This document shows, in pieces, positions 35,018 through 43,994 of a stretch of 64,000 nt of DNA. Source of the stretch: DASUPK01 sp963695675 (GTDB lineage: Bacteria; Actinomycetota; Thermoleophilia; Solirubrobacterales; 70-9). Positions within the stretch are counted from its first letter, which is position 1. Every line of letters begins with the position of its first letter. Both the position numbers and the translations under genes were made by a program. The notes beneath the pieces are model-generated. The model made no database searches, was not told the origin of the DNA, and saw only the letters and a list, made by a program, of their open reading frames with translations. The DNA lies in contig CAVOGY010000005.1 of NCBI GenBank assembly GCA_963695675.1, positions 744,001 through 808,000 of the forward strand. The letters are read 5' to 3'.

Positions 35018-37843
35018 ATGGCCAGGGCCACGTCGAAGGCAGCAAGGACGACCGAGAAGCGCCTGGTCATCGAACGCCGTTTCTCCACGGCCGGGGTGCA
35101 CCCCTACGACGAGCTCGAGTGGGAGAACCGGGACGCGATCATCGGCGATCCCCAAGCTGAGGGGGGTCCCGTCTTCGAGCAGCGCGGAGTCGAGTTCCCG
35201 AAGAGCTGGTCGCAGAACGCCACCAACATCGTCGCCCAGAAGTACTTCCGCGGGCAGCTCGGGTCCTCCGAGCGAGAGACTTCCGTCAAGCAGATGATCA
35301 GCCGAGTCGCCGGCCGGATCGCCGAGGTGGGCCGGGAGGCCGGCTACTTCGCAGGCGAGGAGGACGGCGGCGCCTTCGAGGATGAGCTCACCTCCATCCT
35401 GGTCAACCAGAAGGCCGCCTTCAATTCGCCGGTCTGGTTCAACGTCGGCTGGAAGAAGCCGGGTAAGGAGCAGGCGTCGGCCTGCTTCATCCTCAGCGTC
35501 GAGGACGACATGGACTCGATCCTCGCCTGGAACACCAAGGAGGGGATCATCTTCAAGGGCGGCTCGGGCTCCGGCATCAACCTGTCAAAGATCCGCGGCT
35601 CGATGGAGCCGCTCTCCAAGGGCGGGATCGCCTCCGGCCCGGTCAGCTTCATGCGCGGTGCCGACTCCTGGGCAGGGGCGATCAAGTCGGGCGGCGGCAC
35701 GCGCCGCGCGGCCAAGATGGTCGTCCTCGACGTCGATCACCCGGACATCGAGAGGTTCATCTGGTGTAAGGCCGACGAGGAGAAGAAAGCGGCGGCGCTG
35801 AAGGCCGCTGACTTCGACATGCGGCTCGACTCCGAGGCGTTCGCCTCGGTCCAGTTCCAGAACGCCAATAACTCGGTCCGGGTCACCGACGAGTTCATGG
35901 AGGCCGTCGCCAACGACGAGGACTGGGACCTGACCGCTCGCACCGATGGCAGCGTGGTCAAGACGGTGAAGGCGCGCCAGCTGATGGACCAGATCGCCGA
36001 AGCCGCCTGGCAGTGCGCCGATCCGGGGGTCCAATACGACACCACCATCAACCGCTGGCACACCGACCCCAACACCGGGCCGATCACCGCATCGAACCCG
36101 TGCTCCGAGTACATGTCGATCGACGACTCGGCCTGCAACCTGGCCTCCCTGAACCTGATGAAGTTCCGCAACCCGGACGGGACCTTCAACGTCGAGGACT
36201 TCACCCACGCGGTCGACATCGTCTTCCTGGCGCAGGAGATCCTGGTGGGCTTCTCCAGCTACCCGACCGAGCAGATCACGCGGAACGCGAGGGCGTTCCG
36301 CCAGCTGGGGCTTGGCTACGCGAATCTCGGCGCGCTGCTGATGGCGGAAGGCATTCCCTACGACTCGGGCGAGGGCCGTGCGATGGCCGCCGCGATCACC
36401 GCGCTGATGACGGGGCGCGGCTATCGCAAGTCCGCGGAGGTCGCGGCCGCGATCGGGCCGTATGAGGGCTACGCCGAGAACCGCGAGCCCCATAACGAGG
36501 TGATGCGGATGCACCAGTCCGCCGCCTACGAGATCGACGACGAGCTCGTCGAAGAGGCGCTGCTACACGCGGCCCGGGAGAGCTGGGACGAGGCGGTGGC
36601 CCTCGGCGAGCAGCACGGCTACCGCAACGCCCAGGCGACGGTCCTGGCCCCGACGGGGACGATCAGCTTCCTGATGGACTGCGATACCACCGGCATCGAG
36701 CCGGACTTCTCACTGGTCAAGTTCAAGGAGCTGGTCGGCGGCGGGCAGATGAAGATCGTCAACCGCTCGGTCAACCTGGCTCTCGAGACGCTCGGCTACT
36801 CGACTTCCGAGATCGAGCAGATCGACGCCTACATCAACGAGCACAACACGATCATCGGGGCGCCGGGCCTGAAGGACGAGCACCTCGAGGTCTTCGACGT
36901 GGCCGTCGGCGAGCGCTCGATCTCGCACACCGGCCACATCGACATGATGGCCGCGACCCAGCCCTTTCTCTCGGGCGCGATCTCGAAGACGGTCAACCTG
37001 CCGGAGTCGGCGACCGTCCCCGACATCGCCGACGCCTACCTCGACGGCTGGAAGAAGGGCCTCAAGGCGCTCGCCATCTACCGCGACGGCTCCAAGACCG
37101 CCCAGGCGCTGAAGACCGACGCCGGCGAGAAGAAGTCCGAGCCGGCCAAGGAGAAGGCGCAGCTGGAGGGTGCCTCGCCAGTGCCCCAGCGCACCCGCAT
37201 GCCGCAAGAGCGCGAGTCGATCACCCACAAGTTCCGGATCGGGATGCAGGAGGGCTACATCACCGCCGGCAAGTACCCGGATGGGTCGGTCGGCGAGATC
37301 TTCCTCACCGACATCGGCAAGGAGGGCTCGACGATCAAGGGCCTGATGAACGCCTTCGCGACCGCGATCTCGATCGGCCTCCAGTACGGCGTGCCACTCG
37401 AGGTGTTCGTCAAGAAGTTCAGCTACGTGCGCTTCGAGCCGGAGGGGATCACGACGAATCCGGAGATCCCATTCGCCAAGTCGATGCCGGACTACATAAT
37501 GCGCTGGCTCGCCAGCCGCTTCATCGACGACATCGACTACCTCGAGCAGCTCGGGATCCTCACCGACGAGGTTCGGGCCAAGAAGGAAGCCCAGCAGGCC
37601 TTCCCGATCGACGACACGAACGGCCACGCGAATGGCGAGGGCAACGGAAACGACTCCACGGAGCCGCCGACCGAGGCAAAGCCCCCTACGGCCGCGCTCA
37701 CGGACACGCCACCGGTCGTGCCGGCGAAGATCGGAGCCGACCTCGAGCTCGGTCCGGCCTGCGACCAGTGCGGGGGCATGATGCAGCGGACCGGAAGTTG
37801 TTACACGTGTCCCTCGTGTGGCAACAACACCGGCTGCGGCTGA
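35018..37843 (+). CDS. nrdJ: adenosylcobalamin-dependent ribonucleotide reductase (class II)
   Basis: Reduces ribonucleotides to deoxyribonucleotides with a B12 radical and needs no oxygen or tyrosyl radical subunit. It has 941 residues. The Gly/Ser-rich GGSGSGINLSKIRGS and ANNSVRVTDEFMEAV lie in the N-half, SNPCSEYMSIDDSACNLASL includes the active-site NPC region, LAPTGTISFLMDCDTTG is a second conserved stretch, and the C-terminus ends in a Cys cluster (CDQCGGMMQRTGSCYTCPSC), the thiol relay/zinc end. ATG 35018 has GGAG seven bases upstream. The 100-bp spacer after nrdR holds no recognisable cobalamin riboswitch. Confidence 0.95.
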   Translation: MARATSKAARTTEKRLVIERRFSTAGVHPYDELEWENRDAIIGDPQAEGGPVFEQRGVEFPKSWSQNATNIVAQKYFRGQLGSSERETSVKQMISRVAGRIAEVGREAGYFAGEEDGGAFEDELTSILVNQKAAFNSPVWFNVGWKKPGKEQASACFILSVEDDMDSILAWNTKEGIIFKGGSGSGINLSKIRGSMEPLSKGGIASGPVSFMRGADSWAGAIKSGGGTRRAAKMVVLDVDHPDIERFIWCKADEEKKAAALKAADFDMRLDSEAFASVQFQNANNSVRVTDEFMEAVANDEDWDLTARTDGSVVKTVKARQLMDQIAEAAWQCADPGVQYDTTINRWHTDPNTGPITASNPCSEYMSIDDSACNLASLNLMKFRNPDGTFNVEDFTHAVDIVFLAQEILVGFSSYPTEQITRNARAFRQLGLGYANLGALLMAEGIPYDSGEGRAMAAAITALMTGRGYRKSAEVAAAIGPYEGYAENREPHNEVMRMHQSAAYEIDDELVEEALLHAARESWDEAVALGEQHGYRNAQATVLAPTGTISFLMDCDTTGIEPDFSLVKFKELVGGGQMKIVNRSVNLALETLGYSTSEIEQIDAYINEHNTIIGAPGLKDEHLEVFDVAVGERSISHTGHIDMMAATQPFLSGAISKTVNLPESATVPDIADAYLDGWKKGLKALAIYRDGSKTAQALKTDAGEKKSEPAKEKAQLEGASPVPQRTRMPQERESITHKFRIGMQEGYITAGKYPDGSVGEIFLTDIGKEGSTIKGLMNAFATAISIGLQYGVPLEVFVKKFSYVRFEPEGITTNPEIPFAKSMPDYIMRWLASRFIDDIDYLEQLGILTDEVRAKKEAQQAFPIDDTNGHANGEGNGNDSTEPPTEAKPPTAALTDTPPVVPAKIGADLELGPACDQCGGMMQRTGSCYTCPSCGNNTGCG

Positions 37844-39246
37844 GCCTCAGAGCTTCCCTTTCCGCGACACTCGCTCTCGCCGGGCTCCTCCTCTCTGCGC
37901 AGGCTGCGTTCGGCGTTCTCCAAGGCGGCTACGACGAGGCCACGAGGAAGCTCGAGGAGGGTTTCAAGATCGTGGCGACCGAGCGGATCGGCTCGGACAC
38001 CGAGTGCTATCCGGCTCCGGAGGAGATCGCGGCGTTGCTTCGGCGGGAGATGGGGATCGAGGTCGTGCTCGCGTCGAACCTCGATTCGGTGCAGGGCTTC
38101 GACCTCGTGAACGTGATCAGGGAGGAGACCGAGTGCAACCGCCTGGTTCTCGCGGTTCGCGCCGGGGCGAAGGGGAGGGTGTTCGTTCTCGATTCCGACT
38201 ACGGCCCGGTCTACGTGCAGGGTGGCGGCGGCCTCAGTCAGGAATCGCTCGCCGGCGGGACCGGCCCGCTCAGGGATCTCACGGCCGCAACCAGCGTCTT
38301 CCGGATGCATTCGCTTGACGAGACGGCGCGCTTCGAGGTTCACTGCCGCGGGGGGACCTCCCCACTCGGCGGCGGCATGTTCAACGCGACGCCCCTGGGC
38401 GGCGACGGAGAGGGCATCTACCCACACTCCTATGAGCGGCTCGGGGTTCAGAGCGGATTCCACGTCACGGCCACGCTCATCGATCCGAGCAAGGCTCGCA
38501 CCACCCCGCACCGCGGGCTCCTCCAGGTGATCTGCGGACGCGGGCTCGTCCCGACGGCCTCGCCGCACGAGACGACGTTCGTCAGGCGGCACGGGACGGG
38601 GACCGTGACGGCTCGCTGTCCCGAGGGCACCCAGCTCTTCTCCGGCGGCTTCCAGCGCACCAACTTCACGACGCCCGGAATCGTCGGCTACGGCGGAATC
38701 ATGTACGGCGGCAACTACATCACCGAGTCGAGGGCGGTGGGGACGACCGCGTGGCGGGTCAGCGCCGGAGCGACCGACAGGGACGGCGGCGAGCTCACCG
38801 CGATCGCCTATTGCGCGGAGGATCCGAGCCTCCCGCTCACGGAGGTCTCGGCCTCGGCCCCGGTCGACGAGGGCGAGGCGGCGACGGCGACGACACCGCC
38901 GTGCCCGGCGGGCCGCGCACTGATCGCCGGAGGATTCAGCTTCGGTGGCTCCCATGACGCCCTCTTCGCCGACGGGGCCTTCACCCGCAGGGGCACCTGG
39001 TCGGCCACCGGTTACGGCTGGTTCGGCTCGGCCGAGCTGACCGCGTACGGCTACTGCGCCAAGGCGCGAGACACGGTGGATCGCACCGCCTTCCCGGTGC
39101 CGCCCCCCGCCCCCGCGCAGCCGGCCGACGAGGAGGAGGATCGCTCAGCGCTGATCTACGTCGGCCTCGGGCTGCTTGGCCTTGCGCTCGCGGTCCTGTT
39201 CCTCCGCCGACGGCAAGTCCTCCGCCGCCGAGCAGGGCACGGTTAA
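37816..39246 (+). CDS. secreted, membrane-anchored protein of unknown function
   Basis: 476 residues. The signal peptide LSATLALAGLLLSAQAAFG follows a GTG start at 37816 (or 37807). Both lie inside the end of nrdJ, so the genes overlap by about 28 bp in different frames. The large middle region has repeated blocks with paired cysteines and glycine-rich turns (VTARCPEGTQLFSGGFQRTN; PPCPAGRALIAGGFSFGG; LTAYGYCAKARD), a pattern of beta-rich extracellular modules. A Pro-rich linker leads to a final helix (ALIYVGLGLLGLALAVLFL) and a basic tail, so it is anchored with a cytoplasmic C-terminus. There is no sortase motif. No family is known to me. Confidence 0.7.
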   Translation: MWQQHRLRLSLRASLSATLALAGLLLSAQAAFGVLQGGYDEATRKLEEGFKIVATERIGSDTECYPAPEEIAALLRREMGIEVVLASNLDSVQGFDLVNVIREETECNRLVLAVRAGAKGRVFVLDSDYGPVYVQGGGGLSQESLAGGTGPLRDLTAATSVFRMHSLDETARFEVHCRGGTSPLGGGMFNATPLGGDGEGIYPHSYERLGVQSGFHVTATLIDPSKARTTPHRGLLQVICGRGLVPTASPHETTFVRRHGTGTVTARCPEGTQLFSGGFQRTNFTTPGIVGYGGIMYGGNYITESRAVGTTAWRVSAGATDRDGGELTAIAYCAEDPSLPLTEVSASAPVDEGEAATATTPPCPAGRALIAGGFSFGGSHDALFADGAFTRRGTWSATGYGWFGSAELTAYGYCAKARDTVDRTAFPVPPPAPAQPADEEEDRSALIYVGLGLLGLALAVLFLRRRQVLRRRAGHG

Positions 39247-39257
39247 GGGCAGGACCT

Positions 39258-39287
39258 CGCCCACCAGAAGCGCCATCTGGTGGGGCG
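39258..39287 (+). terminator. hairpin after the anchored secreted protein
   Basis: CGCCCACCAGA, a short loop, and TCTGGTGGGGCG form an 11-bp stem with one bulged G, starting 12 bp after the stop at 39246. A U-tract is missing. It may end the nrdR-nrdJ-secreted protein transcript. Confidence 0.35.
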
Positions 39288-39374
39288 CACGGTGATCAGG
39301 CCCAGGGCCGAGCTCGCCGCCGCCCGATCCCCGCCCGGCAGGCTGGCGAGGGTCACTCGCTACCCTCGAACGAG

Positions 39375-39638
39375 ATGGCTACCTGCACCCATCTCGACCA
39401 GATCACCGTGGAAAAGCCGGAGGAGTTCGCCGGCTGCGAGGACTGCCTGAAGATCGGCGGGACTTGGGTGCACCTGCGCGTCTGCCGGAGCTGCGGCCAC
39501 GTCGCCTGCTGCGATTCCTCTCCGAACAGGCATGCCAGCCAGCACGTCGCCGCGGCCGACCATCCGATCGTCAGCTCGCTCGAGCCCGGCGAGGACTGGT
39601 CGTATTGCTACGTCGACGACGTCGCCTTCATCGTCTGA
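39375..39638 (+). CDS. UBP-type zinc-finger protein
   Basis: An 87-residue stand-alone zf-UBP domain. It has CTHLDQITV, GCEDCLKIGGTWVHLRVCRS, CGHVACCDSSPNRHASQH and HPIVSSLEPGEDWSYCYVDD, matching the Cys/His spacing of the ubiquitin C-terminal hydrolase zinc finger. Such single-domain proteins are common in actinobacteria, which mostly lack ubiquitin, so their ligand is unknown. It converges on the amine oxidase gene with a 31-bp overlap at the 3' ends. Confidence 0.88.
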   Translation: MATCTHLDQITVEKPEEFAGCEDCLKIGGTWVHLRVCRSCGHVACCDSSPNRHASQHVAAADHPIVSSLEPGEDWSYCYVDDVAFIV

Positions 39639-41005
39639 CGCTCAAAGCGCACGGAGCCCTCGGCACGCATCACGTCAGCGGCGGCGCGCCGCCCCGACTG
39701 GATGGCTCCGTCCATGTAGCCCATCCAGCGGGTCGCGGTCTCGGTGCCGGCCCAGTGGATCCTGCCCACCGGCTCGCGGAGCTGGCGGCCGTATCCCGTC
39801 CAGGCGCCCGGCCCCAGCACGCCGCCGTAGCAGCCACGCGAGTAGGGCTCGGTGCTCCAGTCCTTCTCCACGTAGAGCACCGGGTGCGCCGCGCGGCGAC
39901 CGAACAGCCGCTGGAAGCCGCGCAGGACCGCGTCCCGCCGCTCAGACTCGCGGACCGCGGCGAGCTCGCGCGCGTCCCGCCCCTCGAGAAAGCCGATCAG
40001 TCCCGGGCTGCCGTTGGGCGGGGTGTTGTCGAAGACGACCTGGGCCGGGCCCGGCAGGCTGATCGCCTGGCCGCTCAGTCCATCGGCGCGCCAGAAGGGA
40101 TCGTCGTAAACAGCCATGCACTTGATCACGGAGCCCATCGGCATCCGCTGGGTGAGCTGGTCGCGCGGGCCGGGCAGCGGCGGGTCGTAGTCGATCCGGC
40201 CGGCGAGAGCGGGCGGCACGGCGACGATGGCATGGCGCGCACGCACCTCCCCGGCAACGACTCCGCCGGCGTCCGTGCGGATCGCGTGGACCGGGGCCGA
40301 GAGCTGGACGCGATCGCCGAGCTCCTCCGCCATTCGCACCGAGAGCTGCTGGGTTCCCCCCGCGAGGCGGTCCTGTTGGGCCCCGCCCTCGGTGTCGAGC
40401 AGGTCGTCCCAGCCGTCGGCTGCCGCGGCATAGATGAGGACGTGGAGCAGCGAGATGTCGGCCGGCTCGACCGCGAACACCGCCCGGCAGGCGGTGGCGA
40501 GGGCCTCGCGCGCCGTCTTGGTCTTCGCGGCGTGCCGGATCCAGGTGGCGAAGCTCTGCTCGTCGAGCAGCTCGGCCTGCTCGGCCGCCCAGGGGGCATC
40601 CGGATCGATTCGCTTGATCAGCCGCTTCAGCTTCAGATCCGCGCGCCCGTAGTCGAGCATGACCACTGGACCGAGCATCGGGATCGTGCCGCGGTAGCGC
40701 TTCACCTTGCCGCGGTTGTCCTCGAAGAGGTTCCGGCCCTTGGTGTGCGTTGGGTAGGTGTCGATACCCAGGTCCCGGGCAAGGCCCAACACCTCGTGCT
40801 GGGTCGGGCCGACCCACTGGCCCCCGAGCTCCACCACGTCTTCGGGGTGCTCGCCGACCGACTGGCTCAGGGTTCGCCCACCGACCCGTTCGCGGGCCTC
40901 GAGCACCTGCACGTCAAGTCCTGCGCCGCTCAGCTCACGCGCCGCGGTCAACCCGGCGAGGCCCGCACCGACGACAACGACGTCGCAGTCATGCATCGCG
41001 GGCAA
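39608..41005 (-). CDS. flavin-containing amine oxidoreductase
   Basis: A 465-residue FAD enzyme. The dinucleotide motif is DVVVVGAGLAGLTAARELSG with VLEARERVGGRT, the GG-motif region is LGGQWVGPTQHEVL, and the C-terminal FAD motif is GRIHWAGTETATRWMGYMDG. Its overall layout is that of bacterial monoamine oxidases, which oxidise primary or polyamines to aldehydes with H2O2 release. The substrate is not predictable. The start ATG at 41005 (or 40996) faces the divergent MFS gene. Confidence 0.88.
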   Translation of the reverse strand: MPAMHDCDVVVVGAGLAGLTAARELSGAGLDVQVLEARERVGGRTLSQSVGEHPEDVVELGGQWVGPTQHEVLGLARDLGIDTYPTHTKGRNLFEDNRGKVKRYRGTIPMLGPVVMLDYGRADLKLKRLIKRIDPDAPWAAEQAELLDEQSFATWIRHAAKTKTAREALATACRAVFAVEPADISLLHVLIYAAAADGWDDLLDTEGGAQQDRLAGGTQQLSVRMAEELGDRVQLSAPVHAIRTDAGGVVAGEVRARHAIVAVPPALAGRIDYDPPLPGPRDQLTQRMPMGSVIKCMAVYDDPFWRADGLSGQAISLPGPAQVVFDNTPPNGSPGLIGFLEGRDARELAAVRESERRDAVLRGFQRLFGRRAAHPVLYVEKDWSTEPYSRGCYGGVLGPGAWTGYGRQLREPVGRIHWAGTETATRWMGYMDGAIQSGRRAAADVMRAEGSVRFERQTMKATSST

Positions 41006-41061
41006 GTATCACCGATGCGGGCTATGAGCCGGGCTGGCGTCAGGTGGTGGTCTAAACTAAT

Positions 41062-41077
41062 CTTACGTGAACGTAAG
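41062..41077. promoter_or_regulatory. MerR-type operator, CTTACGT-GA-ACGTAAG
   Basis: A perfect 7-bp inverted repeat around a 2-bp centre. ACGT-NN-ACGT palindromes of this form are known for MerR-family regulators of the LiuR class. It overlaps the most upstream start codon (GTG 41067) of the MFS gene, and a MerR gene follows that gene, so autoregulation is likely. The overlap also suggests that the true start is further downstream. Confidence 0.6.
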
Positions 41078-42596
41078 CTTTGTCAGTTCGGGATTGCGGC
41101 GCCTTCGTCCAGGGGTGGAGGCCGGCCACCACGACTACAAGTGGTGGGCTCTGAGCTGCACCAGCCTCGGCATGCTGCTGGCGACGATCAACTCCGGGAC
41201 CCTGATCATCGCCCTGCCGGACCTGGAGCGGTCCCTCGGCACGTCGCTCCTTCAGCTCGTCTGGGTGATCCTCGCGTACATGATCGCCTCGACCGTGCTG
41301 GTGCTCACCGCCGGGAGGCTCTCCGATCTCTTCGGCCGAAAGAAGGCATACGTCGGCGGTTTCCTCTTCTTCACGCTCGCCTCCCTGGGCGCCGGATTCT
41401 CGGCGGACGGCACGCAGCTGATCCTCTGGAGAATCCTCCAGGGCGTAGGCGGCGCGCTGCTCTTTGCCAACGCCGCCGCCCTGGTCACCGACGCCTTCCC
41501 GAAGGAGCAGCTCGGCCTGGCGATGGGCACGAACACGATGGTGGCCGCCATCGGGCTGGTGATCGGGCCCGTCCTCGGCGGGGCGCTGGTGGCGATCTCC
41601 TGGCAGTGGGTCTTCTGGTTCAACGTGCCACTCGGCCTCATCGGGGCGATCTGGGGGGCGCTTGTCCTGCGTGAGCTCTCCTCGCGCGATCCGGAGCGCG
41701 GCCTCGACCTGCTCGGCACAGCCGTCTTCCTCGCCGGGCTCACGGGCCTGGTCTACGGCATCTCGAAGGGTGGGTTGTCCGGCTGGACCGAGCCGGTCGT
41801 CATCTGGTCTCTGGTCGCGGCGGCCGTGCTCCTTCCCGCGTTCGTCCTGATCGAGCACGAGGCGACCGCGCCGATGCTCGACCTGTCGATCTTCAAGAAC
41901 CGGCTGTTCGCCGCCGCGACCGCCGCCGCGTTCATCAATGGCCTGTCCCGCTTCGCGCTGCTGTTCGTCTTCGTCTTCTACTTCCAGGGCGTGATGGGCG
42001 ACGACCCGATCACGGCCGGCATCAAGCTGACGCCGATGGCGATCGGGATGCTCGTCTCCTCGCCGCTGGCCGGGATCTGGGCGGACCGTCGAGGCTCGAG
42101 GATGCTGGCCGCACTCGGGATGCTCGTCAGCGCCGCGGCGCTCGCCGGCATGACCACCCTCGGCCAGGACAGTCCCTACTGGCAGAGCACTCTCTGGCTC
42201 GGCCTGGTCGGGATCGGCTCGGGGATGTTCAACTCCCCCAACACCGCAGCGATGATGGGCACCGTGCCGGCGAACCGGCGAGGCGTCGCGGCGGGCGTGC
42301 GCACGATGCTGCAGAACACCGGCGCGGTGATCTCGATCGCCTTCGTGCTCGCGATCGTGACGGCGGCCGTTCCCAAGGACGTCCTCTTCAAGATCTTCTC
42401 GGGACTCGCCTCCGGGCTCTCCAGCTCGGAGCTCGCCCCGTTCATCCACAACATGCACACCGCGCTCTGGGTGCTGGCGATCACCTCGCTGATCGGAGCC
42501 GGCGTCTCGCTCCTTCGGCCGAGCTATGCCGGCGGCGTTGAGCCGGTCGATGCGGAGCGCCCCCAGAGTCGGCTCGCGGACAGGGCGGCGGCATGA
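41067..42596 (+). CDS. MFS drug-resistance transporter (DHA2, 14-helix)
   Basis: A proton-coupled exporter of the EmrB/QacA type with about 14 hydrophobic helices. Motif A is in AGRLSDLFGRKKAYVGGFLF, and the DHA2-typical motif C region is in IGLVIGPVLGGALVAISWQW. The start is uncertain. GTG 41067 lies inside the operator, while GTG 41115, in frame just before the first helix (GHHDYKWWALSC), is a better candidate. The downstream MerR gene overlaps its stop by 4 bp, so pump and regulator are one unit. Confidence 0.9.
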   Translation: MNVSFVSSGLRRLRPGVEAGHHDYKWWALSCTSLGMLLATINSGTLIIALPDLERSLGTSLLQLVWVILAYMIASTVLVLTAGRLSDLFGRKKAYVGGFLFFTLASLGAGFSADGTQLILWRILQGVGGALLFANAAALVTDAFPKEQLGLAMGTNTMVAAIGLVIGPVLGGALVAISWQWVFWFNVPLGLIGAIWGALVLRELSSRDPERGLDLLGTAVFLAGLTGLVYGISKGGLSGWTEPVVIWSLVAAAVLLPAFVLIEHEATAPMLDLSIFKNRLFAAATAAAFINGLSRFALLFVFVFYFQGVMGDDPITAGIKLTPMAIGMLVSSPLAGIWADRRGSRMLAALGMLVSAAALAGMTTLGQDSPYWQSTLWLGLVGIGSGMFNSPNTAAMMGTVPANRRGVAAGVRTMLQNTGAVISIAFVLAIVTAAVPKDVLFKIFSGLASGLSSSELAPFIHNMHTALWVLAITSLIGAGVSLLRPSYAGGVEPVDAERPQSRLADRAAA

Positions 42597-43054
42597 ACGA
42601 CGAGCGTCGCTATCGGATCGGGGACCTGGCGAGGCTCACCGAGACCACGCCGCGGACCATCCGCTACTACGAGGAGATCGGGCTGCTCGCCTCAGACCAG
42701 CCCCGCGAGCCGGGCGCCCACCGCACCTACGGCGAGGAGGATCTCGAAAGGCTCCGCGAGCTGCTGCGGCTGAGGGAGCTGCTCGGCGTATCGCTCGAGG
42801 AGCTGCGCGAGCTGGCGGCCGCCGAGAGCGCGCGTGCCTCCCTCCGGCGCGAATGGCACGAGGGAATCGAGGACCCGGTCAGACAGCGCGAGGTGCTGGA
42901 GCAGGCTCTCGGACACATCGACTCTCAGCTCGCCCTGTTGCGGCACCGAAGAGACGAGATCGAGAAGCTCTCCGAGGAGCTCGAGGCCAGGCGCAGGCGA
43001 GTGCGCGATCGGCTGCGGAACCTGAAGCGGCGCAAGGTCAGCCCGGCAGGCTGA
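42593..43054 (+). CDS. MerR-family transcriptional regulator
   Basis: 153 residues. The N-terminal winged helix reads RYRIGDLARLTETTPRTIRY, then EEIGLLASDQPREPGAHRTY. A dimerising coiled coil follows, with a leucine/glutamate-rich ending. There are no clustered cysteines, so it senses an organic compound rather than a metal. It overlaps the MFS gene (ATGA) and probably controls it through the palindrome at 41062-41077. Confidence 0.9.
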   Translation: MNDERRYRIGDLARLTETTPRTIRYYEEIGLLASDQPREPGAHRTYGEEDLERLRELLRLRELLGVSLEELRELAAAESARASLRREWHEGIEDPVRQREVLEQALGHIDSQLALLRHRRDEIEKLSEELEARRRRVRDRLRNLKRRKVSPAG

Positions 43055-43916
43055 CCTCCCCGTCGATAACCGGGATTACGCCCCCGCCCACCCGTGGGCG
43101 GCCCTCCACCATCTCCACCTCGAGCACGCTCGGGCGTCCCATCTCCTCGCCCTGGCTGATCACGATGCGCTCGCGGCCGGCCTCGGCCGAGAGATAGGCC
43201 CCGAGCGGACCGGCCGCGGAGCCGGTTGCGGGGTCCTCCCCGCCGATCACGGCGCGCGAGAACATCCTGGCGCGGGCTCTCTCGGCCTGCTCGTCGACCC
43301 AGACCAGGTAGAAGGTCGGCGTCTCGCCGGCACGGGGCTGTGCGTCACGAAGCAAGGCATCGATGGACTCGAAGTCCGGGGCGGCGCGGGCCAGCGAGCC
43401 GGCGTCGGATACCGGCACGATCGCCGTGGGTAGCCCGGTGGAGACGATCTGCGGCGACAGATCCTGATGGGCCTCGGCGAAGTTGAGGCCCACGGCGTGC
43501 ATCGCCGCCTCAGGGTCGAGCGTGGTGCCGAACTCCGCCTCGTTCTGGAGCATCTCGGCCCGCCAGCGCCGGCCGTCCGAGCTCACCTCGATCGGCTGAA
43601 GGCCCGCCCCGGTCTCCTGGACGAAGCTCGCTCTGTCCAGGCGGCGCCAGCGCGCCACCGCCACGGCGGTGCCGAGCGAGGGATGCCCGGCGAACGGGAT
43701 CTCCTGCTGCACCGTGAAGATCCGGTTCCGGTAGTCGGCGCCATCGGCCTCCGGCGACTGCACGAAGGTCGTCTCCGCGAGCCGCAGCTCGCGCGCCACG
43801 GCGAGCATCGCCTCGTCGGCGACGCCGTCCGCGTCGTCGACCACGGCCAGCCCATTGCCGGCCAGCGGCCGCTCAGCGAAGACGTCGAGCCAGGCAATCG
43901 GATGCTCCATATCCAC
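43038..43916 (-). CDS. PhzF-family isomerase-like protein
   Basis: Both halves of the PhzF fold are seen. The N-half has WLDVFAERPLAGNGLAVVDD, LAETTFVQSPEADGADYRNR (with the catalytic-Glu position) and PFAGHPSLGTAVAVARW. The C-half has GEDPATGSAAGPLGAYLS. At 292 residues it has usual length. PhzF isomerises a dihydroanthranilate in phenazine formation, but most family members have other, unknown substrates, and no phenazine genes are here. It converges on the MerR gene with a 17-bp overlap. Confidence 0.88.
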   Translation of the reverse strand: MDMEHPIAWLDVFAERPLAGNGLAVVDDADGVADEAMLAVARELRLAETTFVQSPEADGADYRNRIFTVQQEIPFAGHPSLGTAVAVARWRRLDRASFVQETGAGLQPIEVSSDGRRWRAEMLQNEAEFGTTLDPEAAMHAVGLNFAEAHQDLSPQIVSTGLPTAIVPVSDAGSLARAAPDFESIDALLRDAQPRAGETPTFYLVWVDEQAERARARMFSRAVIGGEDPATGSAAGPLGAYLSAEAGRERIVISQGEEMGRPSVLEVEMVEGRPRVGGGVIPVIDGEVSLPG

Positions 43917-43994
43917 ATGATCGCGATCGTGCGAGTGGGTCTGCGGCGCGCCTTACTTTGTCAGCGCACAGCGTTACCAACTAGGGAGAGAGAC

